A DNA stretch of 64,000 bases from Propionibacterium australiense (lineage in GTDB: Bacteria; Actinomycetota; Actinomycetes; Propionibacteriales; Propionibacteriaceae), in assembly GCF_003666605.1 (NCBI RefSeq), contig NZ_RCIV01000008.1:50475-114474 (forward strand). Reading direction: 5' to 3'. Position 1 is the first letter of the stretch; each line of letters opens with the position of its first letter. The notes beneath the pieces were generated by a model. That model was given only the letters and a program-made list of their open reading frames with translations. It searched no databases and was not told where the DNA came from. The position numbers and the translations under genes were made by a program. Below, piece by piece: positions 46,427 through 54,278 of the stretch.

Positions 46427-47383
46427 ATGCCCGAGACCATGAATTTCGATGTCGTCATCTCGTCCCGTTCGGTGACTGGTCAGACCCTGGCTGATCTCGG
46501 CGACACGTACCCGAACCTGTGGGCGGTCACTCCGGACATCTGCGCCACGCTCAGAGAGTTCATGGACCGCCACCCCGATCGGTTCGTCGATGTGGGACTG
46601 TCCGAGCAGGCCGCCGTCGGTATCGGGGCCGGGCTCGCCTACGAGGGCAATATCGTCGTGGTGTCGGGGATGCTTCCCTTCCTCAGCATGCGCTCGATGG
46701 AGCAGGTACGCACCGACGTCTGCTACCCCAATCTTCCGGTGCGCATCATCGGCACCCACGGGGGGCTCCAGGGCAACGGTGGCTCCACCCACTACGCCCT
46801 CGAGGACCTGGGGCTGATGAGTTCGCTGGTCAACATGACGGTCATCTCGATCAGCGACCCGATGATGGTCAAGGAGGTGCTGGAGCAGTCGATGACCTAC
46901 CCCGGACCCATGTACATCCGCACCGGTGTGGGCAAGAAGGACACGGTCATCTACGACTTCGACGAGCGCTCCATCACCATCGGCAAGGCCATCACCGCGC
47001 TGGACGGAGACCAGATCACCCTGTTCACCCACGGCGAGATGGTCGTCCAGGCGATCAAGGCGGCCCGAGAGGTGGCCAAGGAGGGCATCTCGGTCCGCGT
47101 CGTGGACATGTTCACCATCAAGCCCATCGACGTCGAATCGATCCGGACGAATGCCGCCGAGACCGGCAGGTTCGTCGTCCTCGAGGACCACCTGAAGATG
47201 AGCGGGCTGGCGCAGGCCATCGCCAACGTCCTCGCCGACGAGATGATCCACCTCTCGTGGTTCAAGAGGCTCGGCATCCCGCAGGTGTACGCCGGCTTCG
47301 GCGAAGACGAACAGCTCCGCGACAAGCACGGATACGGACTCCAGCACACGATCGACGCGCTGCGCGAGGCAGCCGAGCACTGA
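46427..47383 (+). CDS. Transketolase, C-terminal subunit
   Basis: The 318-residue protein has the pyrimidine-side features DVGLSEQAAVGIGAGLAYEG (with the catalytic Glu) and GTHGGLQGNGGSTHYALEDLG, plus the C-terminal domain (ITLFTHGEMVVQAI, VRVVDMFTIKPID). Together with the preceding subunit it should make an active ThDP enzyme. ATG 46427 follows AAAGGACAA; the longer frame to 46352 lies in the upstream gene. A strong hairpin lies downstream before the epimerase gene. Confidence 0.93.
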   Translation: MPETMNFDVVISSRSVTGQTLADLGDTYPNLWAVTPDICATLREFMDRHPDRFVDVGLSEQAAVGIGAGLAYEGNIVVVSGMLPFLSMRSMEQVRTDVCYPNLPVRIIGTHGGLQGNGGSTHYALEDLGLMSSLVNMTVISISDPMMVKEVLEQSMTYPGPMYIRTGVGKKDTVIYDFDERSITIGKAITALDGDQITLFTHGEMVVQAIKAAREVAKEGISVRVVDMFTIKPIDVESIRTNAAETGRFVVLEDHLKMSGLAQAIANVLADEMIHLSWFKRLGIPQVYAGFGEDEQLRDKHGYGLQHTIDALREAAEH

Positions 47384-47389
47384 CAGCAG

Positions 47390-47423
47390 GGTGTGGGGTG
47401 GGCGGATGCGCCCACCCCACACC
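47390..47423 (+). promoter_or_regulatory. 15-bp-stem intercistronic hairpin
   Basis: GGTGTGGGGTGGGCG (47390-47404) pairs perfectly with 47409-47423 around GATG. It sits between the transketolase C subunit and the epimerase and ends 3 bp before the AAGGAG site of the latter. It may partly terminate transcription or protect the 3' end of the upstream transcript. Confidence 0.7.
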
Positions 47424-47437
47424 GAGGAAGGAGAACA

Positions 47438-48319
47438 ATGGACCGTCTTGAAGTCGCCTGTGGCATCAACGTCTACTGCACAGGACCCGAAGACCCGAAC
47501 CTGGATCACGCGCTCGAGGACATGGCCCGCCTCGGCTACACCCATGTCGCCTTTGGCCCCATCGACGGGGCCACGACCCCGGCGGCCGGTCTTGCCCAGC
47601 AGCTGGCGAACGCGGGGGTGAAGCCCATAGCGATGGGCACCCAGGCGCCCGGAGCGAATGTCTCCTCGCCTGACGCCGCCCAGCGCCGGGCCGGACTCGA
47701 CCTACTGAAGAGCTGCATCGACTACGCGCACGATCTCGGCGCGGACCAGATGAACGGGGTCAACTACGCCCTGTTCAAGGACGCCTCCGCCCCCTTCGGC
47801 GAGGACCGCTTCACCGAGTCGGCCGTGCTGCTGGGGCAGGCAGCCGACTACGCGAAGGACGCGGGAGTGAAGCTCGCCTTCGAGGTCGTCAACAGGTACG
47901 AGAGCTCATTTCTCAACACCGCCGAGCAGGCGCTCGCCTATGTCGCAGCGAGCGGATCGGACAACCTGTGGATCCACCTCGACTCGTATCACATGGCCAT
48001 CGAGGAGTCCGACATGCTGGAGGCCGTGCGATCCGCGGCTCCCCGGATGGCCTACCTGGAACTGGGGCAGTCGGCACGCGGGTCGATCCTCACTGGCGCC
48101 GTCGACAACGCCGCGGTCGTACGCGCCGCCCGATCCGTGGGCTACCGGGGCCGCTACGGGCTGGAAGCCTTCACCCGCTCGATCCTCGGGGCCGGCGGAG
48201 ACGGGCTGAGCATCTGGCGGACCACTTTCACCGACTCCAGCGCGATCGCCAAGGAGGCCATCGACCTGATCCGAGCAGTCCACGCAGAGAATCCCCTGGA
48301 AGGAGAAGCACATGAATGA
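47438..48319 (+). CDS. Ketose 3-epimerase family protein (D-psicose/tagatose 3-epimerase-like TIM barrel)
   Basis: This 293-residue AP-endonuclease-2-type TIM barrel carries EVVNRYESSFLNTAEQAL (Glu metal ligand, about 150) and WIHLDSYHMAIEESD (Asp and His ligands, about 180), the hallmark pair of D-psicose/D-tagatose 3-epimerases. It continues with GRYGLEAFTRSI (second catalytic Glu). It would invert C3 of an unphosphorylated ketose using Mn2+ or Co2+. ATG 47438 follows a strong AAGGAG. Alternatives in the family are inosose isomerases and hydroxypyruvate isomerases. Confidence 0.85.
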   Translation: MDRLEVACGINVYCTGPEDPNLDHALEDMARLGYTHVAFGPIDGATTPAAGLAQQLANAGVKPIAMGTQAPGANVSSPDAAQRRAGLDLLKSCIDYAHDLGADQMNGVNYALFKDASAPFGEDRFTESAVLLGQAADYAKDAGVKLAFEVVNRYESSFLNTAEQALAYVAASGSDNLWIHLDSYHMAIEESDMLEAVRSAAPRMAYLELGQSARGSILTGAVDNAAVVRAARSVGYRGRYGLEAFTRSILGAGGDGLSIWRTTFTDSSAIAKEAIDLIRAVHAENPLEGEAHE

Positions 48320-49097
48320 CGAAATCGATCGATTCACGATGGACTATTTCCGTTTGGACGGAAAAGTCGCCGTCGTCACCGGGGCCAACCTGGGACTCGG
48401 CATGGCCTACGCGGCGGCATTCGCGAAGGCCGGCGCCGACCTGTACATCCCGCACTTCGCCCCCGATGTGGAGGAGATCCGGCAGATCGTGACGAACGAG
48501 GGCAGGCGCGTCGAGTTCCTGCAGGGCGATCTCACCGATCCCGAGTACCTGGACGCGGTGGTCGCCGACTGCCTCGACAAGTTCGGGCACATCGACGTGC
48601 TGGTGAACAACGCCGGCATGAGCATCTTCGGCGACTTCGAGGAGTACCGCGACGAGGACTACCGCCGGTGCATGGAGCTTGACCTCAACGTCTCGTACCT
48701 GCTGGGCCGGCGAATCGGCCTGATCATGAAGAGCCAGGGCTCGGGCAAGATCATCAACATCGGTTCCGCACTGTCCTTCACATCGAACAAGCAGTGCCCG
48801 CCCTACACCATCGCCAAGCACGGCGTGGTCGGGCTCACCAGGGTTCTCGCCAACGAGCTGGGCGGGGACAATGTGCAGACCAATGCCATCTGCCCGGGCT
48901 TCCTCGCCACCGAGGTGAACCGGGAGCTCCGCAAGGACCCGGAGTTCTACAACAAGATCACCAACCGCATCCCAGCCGGCCGCTGGGGCAGGCTGGACGA
49001 TCTCATGGGCAGCGCGGTGTTCCTCGCAAGCCGCGCATCGGACTACGTCAACGGTGAGACGCTCACCATCGATGGCGGCTGGGCCGTCACGATCTGA
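48312..49097 (+). CDS. SDR-family oxidoreductase (KduD/gluconate dehydrogenase-like)
   Basis: The 261-residue protein shows the cofactor motif TGANLGLG, NNAG, active-site YTIAK with Ser upstream (IGSALSF), and the C-terminal NGETLTIDGGW typical of SDR sugar dehydrogenases such as KduD and gluconate 5-dehydrogenase. It is the last gene of the operon, overlapping the epimerase stop by 8 bp. It could interconvert a ketose or keto-acid and its alcohol. A perfect 18-bp hairpin terminates the operon downstream. Confidence 0.9.
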   Translation: MNDEIDRFTMDYFRLDGKVAVVTGANLGLGMAYAAAFAKAGADLYIPHFAPDVEEIRQIVTNEGRRVEFLQGDLTDPEYLDAVVADCLDKFGHIDVLVNNAGMSIFGDFEEYRDEDYRRCMELDLNVSYLLGRRIGLIMKSQGSGKIINIGSALSFTSNKQCPPYTIAKHGVVGLTRVLANELGGDNVQTNAICPGFLATEVNRELRKDPEFYNKITNRIPAGRWGRLDDLMGSAVFLASRASDYVNGETLTIDGGWAVTI

Positions 49098-49106
49098 CCC
49101 GCCCAA

Positions 49107-49142
49107 GGGGTGAGGGGCAGCGACGTCGCTGCCCCTCACCCC
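49107..49142 (+). terminator. Operon terminator, 18-bp perfect stem
   Basis: A 36-bp perfect palindrome (49107-49124 with 49125-49142, centred on GACGTC) starts 10 bp after the SDR stop. It closes the catabolic operon. Confidence 0.8.
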
Positions 49143-49382
49143 TGCGCCCCAGGCTCTCGCCCTGCACTGCCTGCCTCCGTACCATTCCCGTTCCCCTACC
49201 CCTGCGCCTCCGGCTCTCGCGTCACGCCGGAAATGCCGACGAGCGCGTGTAGCCCTCATCCCTGCGCCTCAGGCTCTCGCTCTTCGCAGCCTGCCCTCGT
49301 ACCGTTGCGCCCCAGGCTCTCGCCTTGCACTACCTGCCCCCGTACCATTCCCGTTCCCCTACCCCTGCGCCTCCGGCTCTCG
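49141..49382. repeat. Degenerate 60-bp-period direct repeats
   Basis: A 19-bp motif, CTGCGCCYCMGGCTCTCGC (first base T in copy 4), occurs at 49141, 49201, 49261, 49304 and 49364, giving spacings of 60, 60, 43 and 60 bp. The intervening GTACCATTCCCGTTCCCCTA block is present in two of the spacers. Confidence 0.85.
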
Positions 49383-49467
49383 CCCCGCATGATGGTGCCG
49401 CGGTGAACTCCGGTGTCTCGCCGGCCGGGTACCAGTTCGGCAGGGTCCACGGCGAGGCTTGTTCATA

Positions 49468-49546
49468 GAGGCTTATTCACGGCCTCAATTAATTAGGCTA
49501 TGGCTAGGGATTTCATCTCCCGCTGAGCTTCCCGTGAATGAGCCTC
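49468..49546. repeat. Repeat family I, copy C (79 bp)
   Basis: It starts GAGGCTTATTCACGGCCTCAA, contains GGCTATGGCTAGGGATTTCAT and ends GTGAATGAGCCTC. The inverted ends match those of the copies at 40392 and 40622. A partial extra end (GAGGCTTGTTCAT) lies just before it. Confidence 0.8.
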
Positions 49547-49620
49547 AGCATCTGACGGCCAGCGACTACGGCGACCGCAGGTCCGGCTGCCCGTCGTGGC
49601 CGGAGTGAGTGACGCACAGA

Positions 49621-49698
49621 CATGCTTTTTCTCACAGGATGTGGCCGTTTTTACCCCAAACAGAGCCGGAACCGCCACATCCCGTCAATTTCGGCATG
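49621..49698. repeat. Repeat family II, copy 2 (78 bp)
   Basis: It begins CATGCTTTTTCTCACAGG and ends CGTCAATTTCGGCATG, with an internal inverted repeat GGATGTGGC/GCCACATCC. It has the same length as the copy at 40174-40251. Confidence 0.65.
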
Positions 49699-49834
49699 CC
49701 CTCCCCAGGTACGAGTACCCGCTCACGCCGTTGCCCTGACAGACTTCTCACCGGGTCGGCGTCGCAGCCGCACTGTTTGAAAGGTGCCGCCCGGCACCAG
49801 AATCGGGCTGCCCGTGGCGCCTAGGCTTGAGGTC

Positions 49835-50806
49835 ATGAGCATCGTCATCACGCCTCCGGCCATCCTCCTGTCCGAACCGGACGCCGATCTCGTCCGCGCC
49901 CTCGCCGCCGATGTGGCCTCGTCCGACGGCGTGATGCCGCTCAACGAGTCGGCCAGGCTCGCGCTGGGTGGCTACGCCCACCTGCGCAGCCACTGGCTGG
50001 CCCGCGAATCCGGGCCCATCGGCAGCAGCGGGCGCAGCCTCCTCGGCTACGCCCACTGGGACGGCCGCGAGCAGACCGTGCAGATCATGGTGGCCCCCGA
50101 CGCCCGCCGCCGTGGCATCGGCACCGCGCTGGCCCGCGCCGTGGTCGGGCACACCAGCCTGGCACGCGCCAGCAACGAGAACGCCCCGATCCCCGAGAGC
50201 CTGATGTGGTGGGCGTTCGGCAGCCAGCCACCGGCACAGGGCTTCGCCGCGAGCCTGGGCCTGCGTCCCGTCCGCGGCCTGCTCGTCATGAGCATGACGC
50301 TTCCCTGCGAGGTCAGCCGTGCCGCGGGACTTCCCGAGGGACTGCGGCTGGACTCCTACCGCAGCGACGACCTGGACCGCCTCGTCGAGGTCAACCACGC
50401 CGCCTTCGAGCAGCACCCGGAGCAGGGCGCGATGACGGCCGCGGACGCCTTGGCGCGGATGAGCCAGGACTGGTTCGACCCGGCCGGGCTGCTCGTCGCA
50501 CGTGACGACGCCGGCCGGATCGTCGGCTTCCACTGGACGAAGATCGAGACCGTCGCCGGCACGAGGCGCGGCGAGGTCTACGTCCTCGGTGTCCATCCCG
50601 ACTGGGAGCACCGGGGCGTGGGCCGGGCGCTGCTCGATGCCGGTATCCTGCACATGCAGGACCGCGGTGCCCAGGCGATCGACCTGTACGTCGAGGCAGG
50701 CAACCCCAGGGTGGTGCACATGTACCAGTCCTCGGGTTTCCAGGTGACCTCCACGGATACCGCCTACGCGCGTGTCCCCGCCGAGGCAGACCAGGAGCAG
50801 AATTGA
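49835..50806 (+). CDS. mshD: Mycothiol synthase
   Basis: This 323-residue protein has two GNAT domains. The first has [20 protein letters not shown]; the second has [20 protein letters not shown], the acetyl-CoA binding Q/R-x-x-G-x-G/A loops. MshD acetylates desacetyl-mycothiol in the last step of mycothiol synthesis. The internal [11 protein letters not shown] and the linker fit this family rather than other double-GNAT proteins. ATG 49835. It shares a TGATG junction with ppk1, so they are co-translated. The mycothione reductase gene is 12 kb away. Confidence 0.92.
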
Positions 50807-52974
50807 TGAACGCCAGCCCAGACCAGGCCATCCCGCCGGAGGACCAGCCCGATGCGCTGCCGGAGGACCGCTACTCCGAACGCGAGCTGAGCTGGCTGGC
50901 CTTCAACAACCGCGTCCTCGACCTGGCACGCGACGCCCGGCGCGTGCCCCTTCTCGAGCGCGCCAAGTTCACGGCGATCTTCAGCTCGAACCTCGACGAG
51001 TTCTTCATGGTCCGCGTCGCGGGCCGAAAGCGCCGCATCGACGCCGGCGTGGCGATGCCCTCCATCACCGGCATGCGCCCGCGTGAGCTCTACGACGCGA
51101 TGCTCACCCGCATCCACGAACTCGTCGACTCCCAGACCGCGCTCTTCCGCGACGACATCCTCCCCGCCCTGAAGGCCGAGGGCATCGACCTGCTGAGCTG
51201 GGACCAGCTCACGGACGAGGAGAAGGCCCGCATGGACGAGCTCTTCACCGAGCGCATCTACCCGGTCCTCACGCCGCTGGCCGTCGACCCCTCGCATCCG
51301 TTCCCGTACATCTCCGGCCTGTCGCTGAACATCGGCGTACTGCTGCGCAACCCGGCCAACGACGCCCGCCAGTTCTCCCGCGTCAAGGTGCCGCGCATCC
51401 TCGACCGTTTCATCCGGCTGACCCCCACGCGCTTCATCCCACTCGAGGAGGTCATCGTCAACCACCTGTCCGAGCTGTTCAGCGGCAGGCAGGTGACCAG
51501 CTCGTGCCTGTTCCGCATCACCCGCAACGAGGACGTGGAGGTCGAGGAGGACGACGCCGAGAACCTGCTGTTCGCCCTGGAGAAGGAGCTGCTGCGCAGC
51601 AAGGTCGGCCGCCCCCCGGTGCGTCTGGAGGTGGAGGAGACCGTCTCGGACGAGCTGCTCGACCTGCTCGTCAACGAGCTGGACATCTCGGAGAAGGAGG
51701 TCTTCAAGCTGCCCGCGCCGCTGGACCTCACCGGCCTGTTCGACCTGGCAGACGTCGACCGGGAGGATCTGAAGTACCCGAACTTCCTGCCCACGACGCA
51801 CCCCGACCTCGCCCCGGTCGAGACCTCGAGCGAGGCCGACCTGTTCAAGGCGATCAAGCGTCACGACGTGCTGCTGCAGCACCCTTACGACTCCTTCGCG
51901 ACGAGCGTCCAGCGCTTCATCGAGCAGGCGGCCGCCGACCCGCAGGTGCTGGCGATCAAGCAGACGCTCTACCGCACCAGCGGGGACTCCCCCATCATCG
52001 ACGCCCTCATCGAAGCGGCCGAGGCCGGCAAACAGGTGCTCGCCCTGGTCGAGATCAAGGCCCGCTTCGACGAGCAGAACAACATCGCCTGGGCGCGCAA
52101 GCTGGAGCGCCACGGCGTGCACGTCGTCTACGGCATGGTAGGGCTCAAGACCCACTGCAAGCTGATCCTCGTGGTGCGCGACGAACCCGACGGCCTGCGC
52201 CGCTACGCCCACATCGGCACCGGCAACTACAACCCGAAGACGGCCCGCCAGTACGAGGACATGGGGCTGCTGACCTGCAACCCCATCGTCACCGACGACG
52301 TCTCGCGGCTGTTCAACCACCTGTCCGGGATGACGGCCGAGACCGAGTACCGCCGGCTGCTGGTGGCCCCGAACGGGGTGCGCAGCGGCATCCTGGAGTC
52401 CATCGACCGCGAGATCGAGCACAAGCGGGCGGGCCGGCCGGCCCGCATCCGCATCAAGGTGAACTCGATCATCGACGAGCAGGTCATCGACGCCCTCTAC
52501 CGGGCATCGCTGGCCGGCGTCCAGGTCGACCTGTGGGTACGGGGCATCTGCGGCATCCGGCCGGGCGTGCCGGGGCTGAGCGAGAACATCCGGGTCATCT
52601 CGATACTCGGCCGCTTCCTGGAGCACTCGCGCATCTTCTGGTTCGAGAACGACGAGCACCCGACGGTGGGCATCGGCTCGGCCGACATGATGCACCGCAA
52701 CCTCGACCGCCGCGTCGAGGCCATCGTCTCGATCACCAACCAGCGTCACATCGCCGAGATCGGCGAACTCTTCGACCTGGCCTTCGACGAGGGCACGGTC
52801 AGCTGGAAGCTCACGGACCGCCAGTGGCGGCCGGACACGCTCGACGCCGACGGCAACCCGAAACTCGACATCCAGGAGCATCTCATCGCCAAGACCGCCA
52901 TGCGCCGCCAGAGCATCAACCCATCCCGCCGCACCCTGCACGTCCAGCGGCCCGGCATCCGGCAGGACCGATGA
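50806..52974 (+). CDS. ppk: Polyphosphate kinase 1
   Basis: The 722-residue protein has the N domain with [14 protein letters not shown] and [14 protein letters not shown], and the catalytic domains with [28 protein letters not shown] and [13 protein letters not shown], holding the phosphorylated His, plus [10 protein letters not shown] with the second conserved region. It makes polyphosphate from ATP reversibly. ATG 50806 overlaps the mshD stop. It is followed by a 4-bp overlap with the Nudix-phosphatase gene. The phosphate-transport genes downstream fit a phosphate-handling locus. Confidence 0.97.
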
Positions 52975-53879
52975 CCAGCGGCGCCCTCAAGGGCGAACCC
53001 CGGATCTGGGCGGCCGGCGCCGTCGTCCTGCGTGTCAGGGGCGGGCGCATCCAGGTGCTCATCGAGCACGTCCCGCGCTACGGCACCTGGGGGCTGCCCA
53101 AGGGCCATCAGGAGCAGGACGAGCAGCTGCCGGTGACCGCGGCGCGAGAAGTGGCCGAGGAGACCGGGGTGCGGGTACGCCTGACACGTCCCCTACCACC
53201 GCTGGACTACCTGGTGGGCCCCGACCACAAGCGGGTTCACTGGTGGCTCGGTGTCGCCGTGGACGAGACGCCGTCCCTACGCGATGACGAGGCCGACGAG
53301 GTGCTGTGGGCCACCGTCGGCGAGGCGGATGCGCTGCTCGCCCACGCGGACGAGCGGGCGCTGCTGGCCCGCGCCGTCGAGATCCACCGGCAGGGGCCGA
53401 CCGGGGTGCTCGTCCTCACCCGGCACGCGAAGGCGAGCCCCCGCAAGGCGTGGAAGGGCGACGACTGGCTGCGCCCGCTGGCCCCGCGCGGTGAGCGCCA
53501 GTCGGCGCGGTTGCCCGCCCTGTTCTCCGCCTACGGGGTTAACCGTGTCGTCTCGAGCACGTCGACGCGCTGCGTCCAGACGGTCGAGCCCTACGCCGAG
53601 GAGACCGGGACGGCGCCGGAGCTCATCGCCCTGCTGAGCGAGGAGGTTGCCGACGGAAACGACGAGCAGGTGTCGGCCTACATGGCCGAGCTGCGCATGG
53701 CGGCCGGGGCAGACCCCGGTGTCCGGGCCCTCGTGTGCGGGCACCGCCCGGTGCTGCCCGCCATGCAGGCCGGCCTGGACCTCGACCGGACCCCGATGCA
53801 CCCGGGTCAGTCGCTCGTGCTGCACATCGGCCCCGACGGGCAGGTGCTCGACACCGAGTCGCACCTCGCCGTCGGATGA
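52971..53879 (+). CDS. mutT1: Nudix hydrolase fused to histidine phosphatase (MutT1-like)
   Basis: Residues about 10-140 form a Nudix domain with [20 protein letters not shown] then TG, the complete Nudix box. Residues about 148-302 form a histidine-phosphatase domain starting [19 protein letters not shown] and including a conserved CGHRP. This two-domain layout is that of mycobacterial MutT1, which acts on oxidised guanine nucleotides and diadenosine polyphosphates. ATG overlaps the ppk stop (ATGA). Confidence 0.88.
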
Positions 53880-54277
53880 GGCCCCCTGGGGACCGGACGA
53901 TCGCTCTCGGGGACACGCACGGCAGCAGCACTGGCAGGAGACCCCTGCTGGGTCCCGGCCACCGGCTCAGAGCACTGACGGTGCGCGCTGACGACAGGTG
54001 AGGGCCCACGGGACCGGGCGGTCGGGCGAGCGTGTTCCCGGCATCCCGGACCAGGGGCACTCGCACGCGCCGCCAGCACCGCACAGCCTCGGTGTCGGCA
54101 GATGAACCGCACCCGCCCCGACCCGACCCGAGGATCCCCCACCGAACCGGGCGGTCGGGCGAGCGTGTTCCCGGCATCCCGGACCAGGGGCACTCGCACG
54201 CGCCGCCAGCACCGCATAGCCTCGGTGTCGGCGGATGAACCGCACCCGCCCCGACCCGACCCGAGGATTCCGCACCG
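53880..54277. other. 398-bp gap where pstS would be expected
   Basis: There is no gene. The right two thirds is a 133-bp tandem duplication; the left 133 bp show nothing recognisable. No remnant of a phosphate-binding protein was found. Confidence 0.5.
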
Positions 54278-54278
54278 A
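54013..54278. repeat. 133-bp tandem duplication upstream of pstCA
   Basis: Bases 54013-54145 and 54146-54278 are nearly identical direct copies (few mismatches). Each copy contains GAGGA, which in the second copy is the ribosome site of the permease gene, and the second copy ends at its start codon. Confidence 0.92.

Larger units (their letters stand above)
49098..49834. other. 737-bp gene-free region with terminator and repeats
   Basis: No supported gene. From left to right it holds the operon terminator, five copies of a 19-bp motif with 60-bp spacing, a copy of repeat family I and a copy of repeat family II, then the mshD promoter region. Confidence 0.55.

Noticed and set aside
49141..49382. 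60-bp-phased repeats as a CRISPR array
   Set aside because: The repeat is short (19 bp) and degenerate, one spacing is 43 bp, spacers share sequence, and no cas genes are near.
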